DNA from: Coriobacteriia bacterium
GTDB lineage: Bacteria; Actinomycetota; Coriobacteriia; Anaerosomatales; JAAXUF01
Direction: 5' to 3'
DNA: 36,609 bases
Assembly (NCBI GenBank): GCA_013334745.1
Contig: JAAXWY010000023.1
Location: forward strand, 1 to 36,609
A model generated the notes under the pieces. That model did not search any database and was not told where the DNA came from. It worked only from the letters and a program-made list of their open reading frames with translations. How positions within the stretch are numbered: the stretch's first letter is position 1; each line of letters starts with the position of its first letter. The position numbers and the translations under genes are program-made. Below are positions 7,866 through 16,376 of the stretch, in pieces.

Positions 7866-8774
7866 CTACTCGGCACCCAGATAGTCATCGATCCCCTGCG
7901 CCATACCTTGCGCAAGCGCCTGTTTGTAGGCACGAGTATCGAGCTTGCGGTCTTCCTGTCGATTGCTCATGAATCCCATCTCGACCAACACGGTCGGAAC
8001 ATCTGACCAATTGAATCCGGTGAGGTCGCCTCGCTTGACGACGCCGCGGTCCGCGGCTCCCGTCCTGGCGACGACTGCCTTGTGCACGAACCGTCCAGCG
8101 CGAGCACTCTCGGAGACGATGTCCTTCGTCCAGCGGTTCTTCACGGGAATCAGTGTTGATATGCCATGCGTTCCTGAGCTGGCGCTCCCGTCACAATGCA
8201 GCCGCACGAAGAGATCGGCCTGCGCCTCGTTCGCCAACTTGGCACGCTTCGAGTTGGCGATATTGACATCTTGAGTGGTCCGAACCATCACAACCTTGTA
8301 GCCCTTCGCTTCGAGCTCATCGCGTAGCAGCTTCGCGACCGCGAGGTTGACGCTGCTTTCGGAGTTGCCTGTCGCGACCCCTCGTGCGCCGCCGGCAACC
8401 TTGGCGCGCTTCTCAGATGCGCCGGGTCCGATCGGCTCGACGGAGGAGTCCCCGTGAAGCTGATGTCCTGCGTCGATTGCGACTACCTTCGGATCCGCGG
8501 TTTGGGGCTGAGCCGTCGCCTCAAGCGCAGGTGCAGCGGACTCGGCAGTACTTGCCACGGCAGGTGTCGATGCAACCGTCGTTTCGGGCTCAGCTGGCGC
8601 AGTCGCGACAGCGGCCGCTCCGGACACAGCGCTTTGCGGTTGCTCGGGGGCAAGCAGCGCCGCCACGAGCATCCCGGAGATACCGATCACGGCCACGATT
8701 CCGACTGCGATCCCACCGAATGTCATGACAATCCGCAAAATCCCGGCTCGCTCGCGTTCCCGGTACACGCTCAA
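7866..8774 (-). CDS. Membrane-anchored N-acetylmuramoyl-L-alanine amidase (Amidase_3)
   Basis: 302 residues: membrane helix about 18-41, a low-complexity Ala/Pro/Thr linker to about 93, and an Amidase_3 domain. All key residues are present: His104 (D-A-G-H-Q), Glu139, His193 (R-L-H-C-D) and catalytic Glu265 (V-L-V-E-M-G-F). It should be a zinc hydrolase removing stem peptides from peptidoglycan. It has exactly the same length and the same positions for all four residues as the amidase at 25796, marking a recent paralogue pair. The start is ambiguous: AGGAGG lies 3 bases before TTG 8774 and 9 bases before GTG 8768. It is 15 bases after the kinase gene at 8790, so probably co-transcribed with it. 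Confidence 0.92.
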   Translation of the reverse strand: MSVYRERERAGILRIVMTFGGIAVGIVAVIGISGMLVAALLAPEQPQSAVSGAAAVATAPAEPETTVASTPAVASTAESAAPALEATAQPQTADPKVVAIDAGHQLHGDSSVEPIGPGASEKRAKVAGGARGVATGNSESSVNLAVAKLLRDELEAKGYKVVMVRTTQDVNIANSKRAKLANEAQADLFVRLHCDGSASSGTHGISTLIPVKNRWTKDIVSESARAGRFVHKAVVARTGAADRGVVKRGDLTGFNWSDVPTVLVEMGFMSNRQEDRKLDTRAYKQALAQGMAQGIDDYLGAE

Positions 8775-8789
8775 TTGCCTCCTGTGCAG

Positions 8790-10385
8790 CTAGTTGGTCA
8801 CACCAGAGAACTCAACTTCGGCGATCGAAGTGTCTGCGGTCCCCGGATGCGAGCCGTTCTTCTTCGCCTTGTACGCAGAGCGAATGTACATCCTCACGGA
8901 ATCGGCCTGGATGGGCGCACTCAGGCCGATGGACTGAATCTTGCGCCGGTCGTCGAAGCTGTGCGTCACCCTGTCACCGTTGCTGAAGACGAACTCGGCC
9001 TTATGCAGCCGCCCGTTTGTAAGCCAACGATCCCAGTCGCCCGGGTCCTTGTCGTACCCCGGGAGCACGCGGATATCGCTGATCGTCACCGTTTGCCCGA
9101 AGTCGAAGTCGACGTATTCGCCCGATCCGTAGTCGTGTCCGTTTCGCCAGGCAATTCCCTCCGCCCAGCAGGTCTCCCTGTCACCATCGAGCAGGTTGGA
9201 CGCTGAGTAGTCGTTGCCGCCGGCAGCGGGAAGCGTGCTCGAGGCGTGCGCATTGGCAGCGTAGGTGATGTCCTCCGTAGGCTTGCCGGTTGAGCCCCCC
9301 GACTGCCCCTCGGCCGGAATCACACCGGTCGCCGTGGGCACTGTCGAACCTGGCACGCCGGTCGTGGGTGTAAAGCCGCTGGTTGTGCCGCCGCTCACGA
9401 ACATAAAGCCGCCGAGTAGCGCCAAGCAGACACCGGCTGCAATCAGATAGGGCGTCCAATTGGCGCCCCCGCCGTGAGGCTGCCCGACTGCGGGCGGCAG
9501 CGTTCCAGGCGACGGGAGCGACACCGTCGCGGGCATCCCCGCGGTCGGCGCCGTCGATATCGGCCCACCCGCCAACGCTGTGCGGAAGGCGTTGGTGTCA
9601 GCGAACCTGTCTGCGGGGTTCTTGGCAAGCGCCGTCGCCAGCACCGGACCGAGGTCGGCAGGTAGTCCTGCGAAGGCCTCCGCCGGCAACGATGGGGCGG
9701 CCTCGTGAACAATCCGATACATGATTGTGGTTGGTGCGATTCCATCTGTTGCACCGAACGGGTTGTGGCCCGTGAACATCTCGTACGCGATAACCCCGAT
9801 CGCGAAGATGTCGGATCGCGCATCCACCGGTTGCCCGGTGACTTGTTCGGGCGCCATGTAGCCCGGCGTACCCATGACTGTGCCGGCCTGGGTGAGCGCA
9901 GCACCCGTCCCAACATGCGCAATCCCGAAGTCCGCGAGCTTCACGCGTCCATCGTGCGTGATGAAGATGTTGTCTGGTTTCAAATCGCGATGAACCACCC
10001 CGCGCGAATGTGCGAACCCCACTGCGTCGAGAAGCTGATCGAGAACGGCGTATGCGGCGGTAGGCGTGAGCGCGCCGGCATCCAGGATGCTAGACAGCGT
10101 GTCGCCCTCGATGACTTCCATCACGATAGCCGCGCGACCGTCATACACTTCGGCCGCGTGAATTGTCACAATCCCGGGGTGGTTGAGCCGGGCTGCCGCC
10201 TGACCTTCACGAACGAACCGAGCGGCAAGGTCCTCGGAGGTGCCTCCCCCTGTGCCAGGAGGAATCACAGGCTCTTTGATCGCGACCTGACGCTCCAGGC
10301 GAGTGTCCCATCCAAGCCAAACAACCGCCATGGCTCCGCGACCGAGTTCACCCCTGATCTCGTACGGTCCGAGCTTCTCAGGCAC
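8790..10385 (-). CDS. Transmembrane Ser/Thr protein kinase with discoidin-like glycan-binding ectodomain
   Basis: 531 residues from GTG 10385, chosen because GGGGAG sits five bases upstream and the protein then begins just before the kinase fold; the open frame extends to 10463 but would overlap the upstream gene. Kinase about 8-270: Lys37, HRD 132-134, DFG 152-154, M-A-P-E-Q. A Pro/Thr linker, membrane helix about 311-331, then a Thr/Gly-rich spacer and a domain at about 370-531 that resembles F5/8 type C or the NADase-type glycan-binding domain (S-A-S-N-L-L-D-G-D-x-E-T-C-W, then V-D-F-D-F-G). Such beta-sandwich domains bind glycans or surfaces. The helix and its exit (G-G-F-M-F) match the kinase at 28665, so the two ectodomains seem to be swaps on a common kinase chassis. 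Confidence 0.9.
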   Translation of the reverse strand: MPEKLGPYEIRGELGRGAMAVVWLGWDTRLERQVAIKEPVIPPGTGGGTSEDLAARFVREGQAAARLNHPGIVTIHAAEVYDGRAAIVMEVIEGDTLSSILDAGALTPTAAYAVLDQLLDAVGFAHSRGVVHRDLKPDNIFITHDGRVKLADFGIAHVGTGAALTQAGTVMGTPGYMAPEQVTGQPVDARSDIFAIGVIAYEMFTGHNPFGATDGIAPTTIMYRIVHEAAPSLPAEAFAGLPADLGPVLATALAKNPADRFADTNAFRTALAGGPISTAPTAGMPATVSLPSPGTLPPAVGQPHGGGANWTPYLIAAGVCLALLGGFMFVSGGTTSGFTPTTGVPGSTVPTATGVIPAEGQSGGSTGKPTEDITYAANAHASSTLPAAGGNDYSASNLLDGDRETCWAEGIAWRNGHDYGSGEYVDFDFGQTVTISDIRVLPGYDKDPGDWDRWLTNGRLHKAEFVFSNGDRVTHSFDDRRKIQSIGLSAPIQADSVRMYIRSAYKAKKNGSHPGTADTSIAEVEFSGVTN

Positions 10386-10401
10386 TTTGACTCCCCTATT
10401 C

Positions 10402-11535
10402 CTAGTTTCCGGAACCAATCTGAGGGTGCCCCTCGGGAAGGCGACCATCGTTCGGCTGTACACTCGAACCGGGGGCCGATTCTTCCGCCCGACCCGTACC
10501 GCCCCCTGGTTCGGCTGAGCCCTCGACGGGCACGGTCGACGTGGTCACCAACTCAGTCGTAGCGCGACCGCTCACCGGCTGATGAGGGAACGCAACTAGG
10601 TATATCAAGACAATCGTGAGTACGGCCACAACACCAGCGAGGAATAGTATAGAGGTGTTCAGTGCCGATCCGTTCCCGGTGGGTGAACGAACTTGCTGTA
10701 AGCCAGACGAAGGTGCGCCAGCGTAAAGCGCGAGCCGCATTTCCTCGGCAGTCTGGTACCGACTCTCAACGGACTTGGCCATCGCTCTTGAAACGATATC
10801 TGCTAGACGCACGGCGTCGGGCGAGTAGAGATCTAGGCCCAGCGGGGCCGGCGCTTCATGCACGATTCTATACATAACGGTGGCCGGGGCGATTCCCGTC
10901 GACAGACCGAAGGGGTGCCTGCCTGTGAGCATTTCATAAGCGATGACTCCGATCGCGAATATATCGGCCTGCGCACCCACGGGCGCGCCAACCACCTGCT
11001 CGGGTGCCATGTAGCCGGGCGTGCCCATAATCGTACCCGCCTGCGTGAGTGCCGCAGATGACTCCACGTGCGCAATGCCGAAGTCCGCCAGCTTCACTCG
11101 ACCGTCTTCACCGATGAACACGTTTTCAGGCTTGATATCGCGATGAACGACCCCTCTGCAGTGCGCGTAGTCGACGGCTTCGAGCAGCTGGTCGAGAACT
11201 GCAAGCACGGAGTGAGGCTCGATCGGCCCAGCCTCGAGAATCGCGCTCAGTGTGCGCCCCTCAATCAGTTCCATGGCTATCACAGGACGCCCGTCGTATA
11301 TATCTGCGCTGTAAATTGTGACAATGCCGGGGTGATTCAGGCGCGCAGCCGCCTTACCCTCACGAACAAAGCGTCTGGAGAACTCCGCGGCCGTGGCCTC
11401 GTCAGCGTTGGGCGGCGTTAGAGGTTCCTTTAGGGCGACATCTCGCTCGAGCGAAGTATCGAATGCACGCCAAACAACTGCCATGGCTCCTCTGCCAAGC
11501 TCGCTGCGTAGCTCATACGGGCCAATCATGCTCAA
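10402..11535 (-). CDS. Transmembrane Ser/Thr protein kinase with short disordered ectodomain
   Basis: 377 residues. Kinase domain about 6-268 with Lys36, HRD 131-133, DFG 151-153 and M-A-P-E-Q intact. A membrane helix at about 290-314 (I-L-F-L-A-G-V-V-A-V) is followed by only about 60 residues rich in Gly, Ser, Pro and Glu, with no recognisable sensor. TTG start at 11535, or ATG at 11529; GGAAGG lies eight bases before the TTG. The 16-base gap to the next kinase gene and 23-base gap from the previous one place it in the middle of three kinase genes in tandem. It may rely on a partner protein for sensing, or may be activated by a neighbouring kinase. Confidence 0.88.
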   Translation of the reverse strand: MSMIGPYELRSELGRGAMAVVWRAFDTSLERDVALKEPLTPPNADEATAAEFSRRFVREGKAAARLNHPGIVTIYSADIYDGRPVIAMELIEGRTLSAILEAGPIEPHSVLAVLDQLLEAVDYAHCRGVVHRDIKPENVFIGEDGRVKLADFGIAHVESSAALTQAGTIMGTPGYMAPEQVVGAPVGAQADIFAIGVIAYEMLTGRHPFGLSTGIAPATVMYRIVHEAPAPLGLDLYSPDAVRLADIVSRAMAKSVESRYQTAEEMRLALYAGAPSSGLQQVRSPTGNGSALNTSILFLAGVVAVLTIVLIYLVAFPHQPVSGRATTELVTTSTVPVEGSAEPGGGTGRAEESAPGSSVQPNDGRLPEGHPQIGSGN

Positions 11536-11558
11536 GAAGGCGCCCTTCCGCCGTGCCC

Positions 11559-12896
11559 TTACATTGCAATCGCGACAAGCTCGTCAATAAGGAGCTCGCC
11601 CCGCTCGTACACGGCCTTGAACCCCTCGGGGATAACCTGGCTGCCGTCGGTGAGTCCCACCACCCCCCGCACCACATTCCCCTCTGAACTCGTCACGTTG
11701 ATTTCTTCGAATGTCCAGCCGCGCATTCCGGACATATCCGAATCAAACTCCTGCTGCGATGTCTTCGCCCGGAATCTCTCCGTCATTAGGAGGTAGGCGA
11801 GCCCCGTTTCGCCCGAGTTCAGAAAGTCAGCCCACTGTCTTAACAGCTCCGTCGCATCTGCCTCGGGGTCGGCACTGGATGGCCGGTCGCTGGTCGCCGG
11901 CGCTGATGCTGAATCGCTTGTGCTTTGTGCCTGGCTGGGAACTGCCCCTGTCTCGATTGTGCCCGGCCGAGAACCGCTCCAAGCCAGTGCGAGCGCAACC
12001 GCCAACAGCGCGACTCCAGCCGCCATTACCCAAACAGGAATCCGTCTTGATTTGGCGTTGGAGCAGGGAGTTCGAATCGTGGACTTGGCGGTAAGCGCCG
12101 AAGACATCTCGTCCGCACTCTGGAATCGAGCAGACGGCAGCTTGTTCATCGCGATTAGCGCAGCGCACATTGGCAGCGAAGAGGAGGAGCCATCGGGCAA
12201 GACCGGATCCTCATGAACAATGCGATACATCACCGATGTCGAATCGATACCCTCACCCGCTCCGAATGGGTTCGACCCTGTCAACATCTCGTAAAGAATT
12301 GCTCCAGCTGAAAACACATCCGCGCGCTCATCGGCGGGAAGCCCCCTGACTTGCTCGGGCGCCATGTACCCCGGAGTACCCATGACAGTGCCTTCAAGCG
12401 TGTATCGAGTCTGATCTGCAAGACGAGCGATGCCGAAGTCTGCAAGCTTAATGTGACCATCGGTGGTAACGAAGATGTTGTCAGGCTTCACATCACGGTG
12501 CACCACGCCACGCTGGTGCGCATAACCCAGAGCATCGAGCAGCTGAAATTCCACGGAGAGCGCAGCCTCCGTTTCGAGGCGATACTCCGCCCTGAGAAGC
12601 TCCGCCAGTGTGACACCCTCAATGAGCTCCATGATCATGCCAGGGCGGCCGCCGTAAATGCCTGAGTCAAAGACAGTAACGATACAGGGATGGTTGAGTT
12701 TCGCGACGGTCTTGCCCTCGCGCACGAAGCGCGACGCGAGCTCGCTAGCGACTTCAGAAGGCGTCCCTTGCGGAATCACCGGCTCCTTAATGGCCACCTC
12801 TCGCTCAAGACCTGGATCCCATGCACGCCAAACTACGGCCATGGCACCGCGACCGAGTTCTCCCCGCAGTTCGAATGGGCCAAACGAGTCCTGCAC
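11559..12896 (-). CDS. Transmembrane Ser/Thr protein kinase with small NTF2-like ectodomain
   Basis: 445 residues. Kinase domain about 6-272 with Lys37, HRD 133-135, the DFG motif and M-A-P-E-Q. Membrane helix near 290-312, a Ser/Ala-rich spacer, and a compact C-terminal domain at about 347-445 whose pattern (helix ending L-L-R-Q-W, then Y-L-L-M-T-E-R-F-R, then strands) resembles NTF2/SnoaL- or DUF4878-type folds; the fold call is tentative. GTG start at 12896 with AGGGGG eight bases upstream. It is the first gene of the nine-gene minus-strand run and diverges from the M28 peptidase, so the run's promoter should lie in 12897-13083. Confidence 0.88.
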   Translation of the reverse strand: MQDSFGPFELRGELGRGAMAVVWRAWDPGLEREVAIKEPVIPQGTPSEVASELASRFVREGKTVAKLNHPCIVTVFDSGIYGGRPGMIMELIEGVTLAELLRAEYRLETEAALSVEFQLLDALGYAHQRGVVHRDVKPDNIFVTTDGHIKLADFGIARLADQTRYTLEGTVMGTPGYMAPEQVRGLPADERADVFSAGAILYEMLTGSNPFGAGEGIDSTSVMYRIVHEDPVLPDGSSSSLPMCAALIAMNKLPSARFQSADEMSSALTAKSTIRTPCSNAKSRRIPVWVMAAGVALLAVALALAWSGSRPGTIETGAVPSQAQSTSDSASAPATSDRPSSADPEADATELLRQWADFLNSGETGLAYLLMTERFRAKTSQQEFDSDMSGMRGWTFEEINVTSSEGNVVRGVVGLTDGSQVIPEGFKAVYERGELLIDELVAIAM

Positions 12897-13083
12897 GCGG
12901 TAATCCCCCTAGCAGCGACCATAGGATGCACAATCGCAGTCCTAGTTCGCGTGAGATGACGCCCCCCGCTCCACCAATTCTGATTGTACGTCAAAGCTAT
13001 GGCGGCTTCACGGACTTGCAGGAACCGCTTAGTCTGAGCGCAGCTGGTGTGCCCGTTGTCGACTAGGGGAGTGTGGAGCAGCG
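12897..13083. promoter_or_regulatory. Divergent promoter region between the kinase operon and the M28 peptidase
   Basis: 187 bases between two divergent starts. Both ribosome sites are visible: AGGGGG for the leftward kinase gene and GGAG five bases before the ATG at 13084. Promoters for the nine-gene cluster A run and for the peptidase must lie here or be internal. On the minus strand a TACAAT (-10-like) lies near 12981-12986 without a good -35 partner. No firm boxes can be named. Confidence 0.4.
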
Positions 13084-14151
13084 ATGTCTGAGTTCAACGA
13101 CCGCAACGCCGGACGCGCCGTGCTGATCGCGGCACTGGTCGGACTCGCACTCATGGCGGCAGGTGTTGTCATCCTGATGTCGGCCCTTTCGCCTTCAGCC
13201 ACGCCAAGTGCCAGTGCACCGGCCGTGACTGAGCAGAAGGCCGCCGAGCCAAGTGTTACTCCCAGCGTCCCGCAGAGTGCGCCTGCGACCCAACCCGCGT
13301 TGATTGCCACCCCAGCGGCGCCGCCGCCAAAGGCTTTCAGCGCGAAGTCCGCTTTCGACTACGTAGTCGCGCTCGAGTCGTTTGGGCCACGAAAGGGCGG
13401 GGGCGCCGCGGAGCGCCGCGCGGTCGACTACGCATCTCGTGAGTTCGAAGCGATGGGCTATCAGCCGGTTGTTCAGAAGTTCAAGCTGCCCAACGGGAAG
13501 ACAAGCCACAACGTGGTGGCTCGGCTTGAAGGCTCGTCTCGGCAAACGCTCATCCTTGGTGCGCACATTGACTCCAAGCTTCCCGCGCCCGGCGCAAACG
13601 ACAACCTATCCGGATGCGGAACCGTACTTGAGTTGGCGCGCGTCCTTCGCTCATCTCCTCTCACACCTACCGTGGTATTCGTCATGTTCGGGACTGAGGA
13701 AATGGTCGATGCTAACCCCGACCACCACCATTACGGTTCTCGCGCATTCGTGAAGCAGATGACGCGCGACGAAAAGCGAGACGCAGCGGGCATGGTGTCG
13801 GTGGACATGGTCGCAGTCGGGGACGCCTTCACCGTCCGAACCATGAACAAGGGACCTCAGGACCTCCGAAAGGACCTCGCCCGTGCCGCTGAGCACGCGG
13901 GCCTGCCGACAAGCTTCATGCGGGACACCGGCAGATTCGGCTGGAGCGATCACGAGCCATTCGAACTCGCAGGGATCCCGGCAGCGTGGGTGGAGTGGCG
14001 AGATGACCCCACATACCACACAGCCAAAGATGTGAGCGCTCACCTGAGCAAGAAGCGGCTCAAGCAGACAGGGGCGCTTCTGACCGACTACGTCCGATCG
14101 ATGTCTCCGGAGAAGCTCGACCGACTGCACGAGGCATCAAAGGCCGACTAG
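13084..14151 (+). CDS. Membrane-anchored M28-family zinc aminopeptidase
   Basis: 355 residues: membrane helix about 11-35, a Pro/Ala/Ser spacer to about 83, then an M28 peptidase domain. Two-zinc ligands are visible: His161 (A-H-I-D), Asp173 (A-N-D-N-x-S-G), Glu205/206 (G-T-E-E), Asp241 and His312 (Y-H-T-A-K-D), with the usual S-D-H-E-P-F motif near 288-293. Family members remove N-terminal amino acids from peptides. A His-rich insert (D-H-H-H-Y) near 213-217 follows the Glu pair and could add metal affinity. ATG with GGAG five bases upstream. It is the only plus-strand gene between the two minus-strand clusters and ends 33 bases from a convergent gene. Extracytoplasmic peptide clean-up is inferred. 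Confidence 0.9.
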   Translation: MSEFNDRNAGRAVLIAALVGLALMAAGVVILMSALSPSATPSASAPAVTEQKAAEPSVTPSVPQSAPATQPALIATPAAPPPKAFSAKSAFDYVVALESFGPRKGGGAAERRAVDYASREFEAMGYQPVVQKFKLPNGKTSHNVVARLEGSSRQTLILGAHIDSKLPAPGANDNLSGCGTVLELARVLRSSPLTPTVVFVMFGTEEMVDANPDHHHYGSRAFVKQMTRDEKRDAAGMVSVDMVAVGDAFTVRTMNKGPQDLRKDLARAAEHAGLPTSFMRDTGRFGWSDHEPFELAGIPAAWVEWRDDPTYHTAKDVSAHLSKKRLKQTGALLTDYVRSMSPEKLDRLHEASKAD

Positions 14152-14184
14152 AGCGAGCCTGACACCTGCATGCGGGCTAGAGCA

Positions 14185-14904
14185 CTACTCTCCGGACATC
14201 GTGCCGAGATCAGCCGAGTCAACGCACCAGTACCCATCCTCTTGTACGACGTGTATGGTGCCGGCAAACATCCACTCGGCCCCGACATAGAGATTGAACT
14301 GCACTTCCTTCGAGTCGGTGTAGTCCTCGTTCACGTTGAGCCAGTCGAGTTCCCCGAGATCGGTGATTGAGGAGGTGTACGTCTCCTCGGCAGGCAGGTC
14401 CACGAACTCGGCGGTGTTGTACGTCGTGTCTGTGTTCGAGTCGTAGTTGGAGCGCGTGACCAGGAGATCGCCGGGTGTCGAACTCGCTCGGTATCCCATA
14501 GTTCGAAGATCGAAAGCGGCGTCGAGATTCCCTTCCTGACATGCGGCTATGTAGGCGATGATCGCCGCGTCGGACGAGTACGCGCCGGTTGGCGCCAGCG
14601 ACTGAGGCGGCGTCACACTCGTCGGCGCTGCCTGTTGAATCGCGCTGGTGGTCGATGGCGCTTCGACTCGGATTCCCCCTCCCGAGCCGCCACCCGACGA
14701 GAACACCAGCATGAGTACAACCCCAATGGACAGTCCGGCTGCAACCCAGACCCACAGATTGCTGTTCGACCGACCCGGAGCATGAGGAGGCTCTACACCG
14801 AGGGCTGGCGACGCTGGAGCCTGCGGAGCCGAGCTGGCCGCGAATCGGCGCTCGAGTGCATCCACGAGCTCGTCTTCTGTGGGTGGTCGATCAGACTCGT
14901 TCAA
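14185..14904 (-). CDS. Membrane protein of unknown function with shared helix/glycine exit
   Basis: 239 residues. Cytoplasmic tail 1-48 with an acidic helix (T-E-D-E-L-V-D-A-L-E-R-R-F), membrane helix about 50-68, then a Gly/Ser run and about 160 residues outside. The outer part has an Ala-rich helix (Y-I-A-A-C-Q-E-G-N-L-D-A-A-F) and several strands, suggesting a small NTF2-like alpha+beta domain; this is uncertain. The helix exit, G-G-G-S-G-G-G followed by R-V-E-A-P-S-T-T-S, closely matches that of the 109-residue zinc-ribbon protein at 20869. TTG start at 14904, three bases after the FHA kinase gene, so translationally linked. It is the last gene of cluster B. Confidence 0.75.
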   Translation of the reverse strand: MNESDRPPTEDELVDALERRFAASSAPQAPASPALGVEPPHAPGRSNSNLWVWVAAGLSIGVVLMLVFSSGGGSGGGIRVEAPSTTSAIQQAAPTSVTPPQSLAPTGAYSSDAAIIAYIAACQEGNLDAAFDLRTMGYRASSTPGDLLVTRSNYDSNTDTTYNTAEFVDLPAEETYTSSITDLGELDWLNVNEDYTDSKEVQFNLYVGAEWMFAGTIHVVQEDGYWCVDSADLGTMSGE

Positions 14905-14907
14905 CGA

Positions 14908-16359
14908 CTACAGCCCCTCACGGAGCACGCGAACCTCGGTCTCGCCGATTGTGACCGCTGCGCCTATGCCGAGCGGGGCGTCGGCTACGAGTGTCCCGTT
15001 CAGCTGTGTACCGTTCCTGCTGCCGAGGTCTCGCAACCAGAGCCAGCCCTCGCGACGCTCGATGATCGCGTGACTACGGCTGACGGAGTCGTCGGCGACG
15101 GTGATTTCGACGTCGCCCGATCGTCCGATACGGGCGGGTATCGTGACTACCTCGACCCGGTTCTCATGCGGCCCCAGAATGTGGACCTCGATGCACTCCG
15201 CAGTGCCGTTGCCCGTCAGCCCCATCGAGAGGATCTCAGCTTCGGTCGGCGCACCCGAGTTCGAGCGCTCGCGGCTCATCAGCCACCAAACAAGCCCGCC
15301 CACCGCCGCGACTGCGGCAGCCATGACGCCGAAGCCACCTGAGCCGGCCGCCATCGCAAGGAATCCCAGCAGGAGCAACGCTCCGACGCCCGAGACTGCA
15401 ATGACCCAACTTGGCGACCCCTTATCGGGGGCCTTGGTCTTGAGCGCCTCCACCGTGGAAGTCGTGAAGGAGACGCCCTGTCCCGATGCCGGAAGCCCAC
15501 CGGTAAGATCGGCCAGCATCGCGCTTCCACCTGTGCCGCCCGCCATCGCCTGCGCAAGGTGATAGCGCATGTCTGCAGCGGACTGAAAGCGCATCGCCGA
15601 ATCCTGAGCCATCGCCTTCTGGATGACGGCTTCCACATCGGCCGGCACCCCGAGGGCACCCGGCAAGGGTTGTGGCACCGTCGTTGTCGTGCGGAAGGTG
15701 ATGGTCGTCGTGTCGAGCCCATCGGTAGCACCGAATGGATTGTGACCAGTCAGCATCTCGTATGCGATGACGCCGATACCGAACAGATCAGCCCGACCGT
15801 CCACGTACTCGGCACGAATCTGCTCAGGTGCCATGTAGCCGGGGGTTCCCGCGATAACACCGTCGGTCACTCCGTCGAGTCGGCTCACGTGCGCGACACC
15901 GAAGTCGGTGAGCTTCACACGACCGTCCTCGGTGATGAAGATGTTGTCGGGCTTGATATCCCGGTGCACCACGCCCATGGTATGCGCGTAGTCCAGCGCA
16001 TCGAGAAGCTGGTCAAGCACGCCGACACTGGCGGGCAGCGACATCCGACCGCTGTCGATCAGATTCGAGAGAGTGTGCCCACGCAGCAGCTCCATGACTA
16101 TCGCCGAGCGCCCGTCGAACACATCGGCTGCGTAGATGGTAACGATTCCCGGGTGACTCAAGCGAGCGCTTGTCTTACCTTCAAACACGAAACGCTCCGC
16201 GAGCTCAGATGCCGTGGACTCCGACATACCCGGCGCGCGAATCGGCTCCTTGATGGCCACCTCACGCTCGAGCTTGGGATCCCACGCACGCCACACCACG
16301 GCCATGGCACCTGCCCCAAGCCGTCCGCGAATCTCGTATGGTCCGAAGTTCTCGCTCAT
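14908..16359 (-). CDS. Ser/Thr protein kinase with membrane hairpin and C-terminal FHA domain
   Basis: 483 residues. Kinase domain about 8-270 (glycine loop G-A-G-A-M, Lys37, HRD 132-134, DFG in L-T-D-F-G, M-A-P-E-Q). Two hydrophobic segments between about 320 and 368 form a likely hairpin, returning the chain to the cytoplasm. FHA domain about 385-483 with I-G-R-S, S-R-S-H and G-S-R-N-G-T motifs. Kinase and phosphothreonine reader are thus on the same side of the membrane in one protein, unlike the sensor kinases nearby. ATG at 16359 with GGGACA upstream. It is 17 bases after the PP2C gene and three bases before a small membrane protein gene. Probably the core kinase of cluster B, antagonised by the PP2C. 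Confidence 0.92.
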   Translation of the reverse strand: MSENFGPYEIRGRLGAGAMAVVWRAWDPKLEREVAIKEPIRAPGMSESTASELAERFVFEGKTSARLSHPGIVTIYAADVFDGRSAIVMELLRGHTLSNLIDSGRMSLPASVGVLDQLLDALDYAHTMGVVHRDIKPDNIFITEDGRVKLTDFGVAHVSRLDGVTDGVIAGTPGYMAPEQIRAEYVDGRADLFGIGVIAYEMLTGHNPFGATDGLDTTTITFRTTTTVPQPLPGALGVPADVEAVIQKAMAQDSAMRFQSAADMRYHLAQAMAGGTGGSAMLADLTGGLPASGQGVSFTTSTVEALKTKAPDKGSPSWVIAVSGVGALLLLGFLAMAAGSGGFGVMAAAVAAVGGLVWWLMSRERSNSGAPTEAEILSMGLTGNGTAECIEVHILGPHENRVEVVTIPARIGRSGDVEITVADDSVSRSHAIIERREGWLWLRDLGSRNGTQLNGTLVADAPLGIGAAVTIGETEVRVLREGL

Positions 16360-16376
16360 GGTGTCCCGATTCGGCC

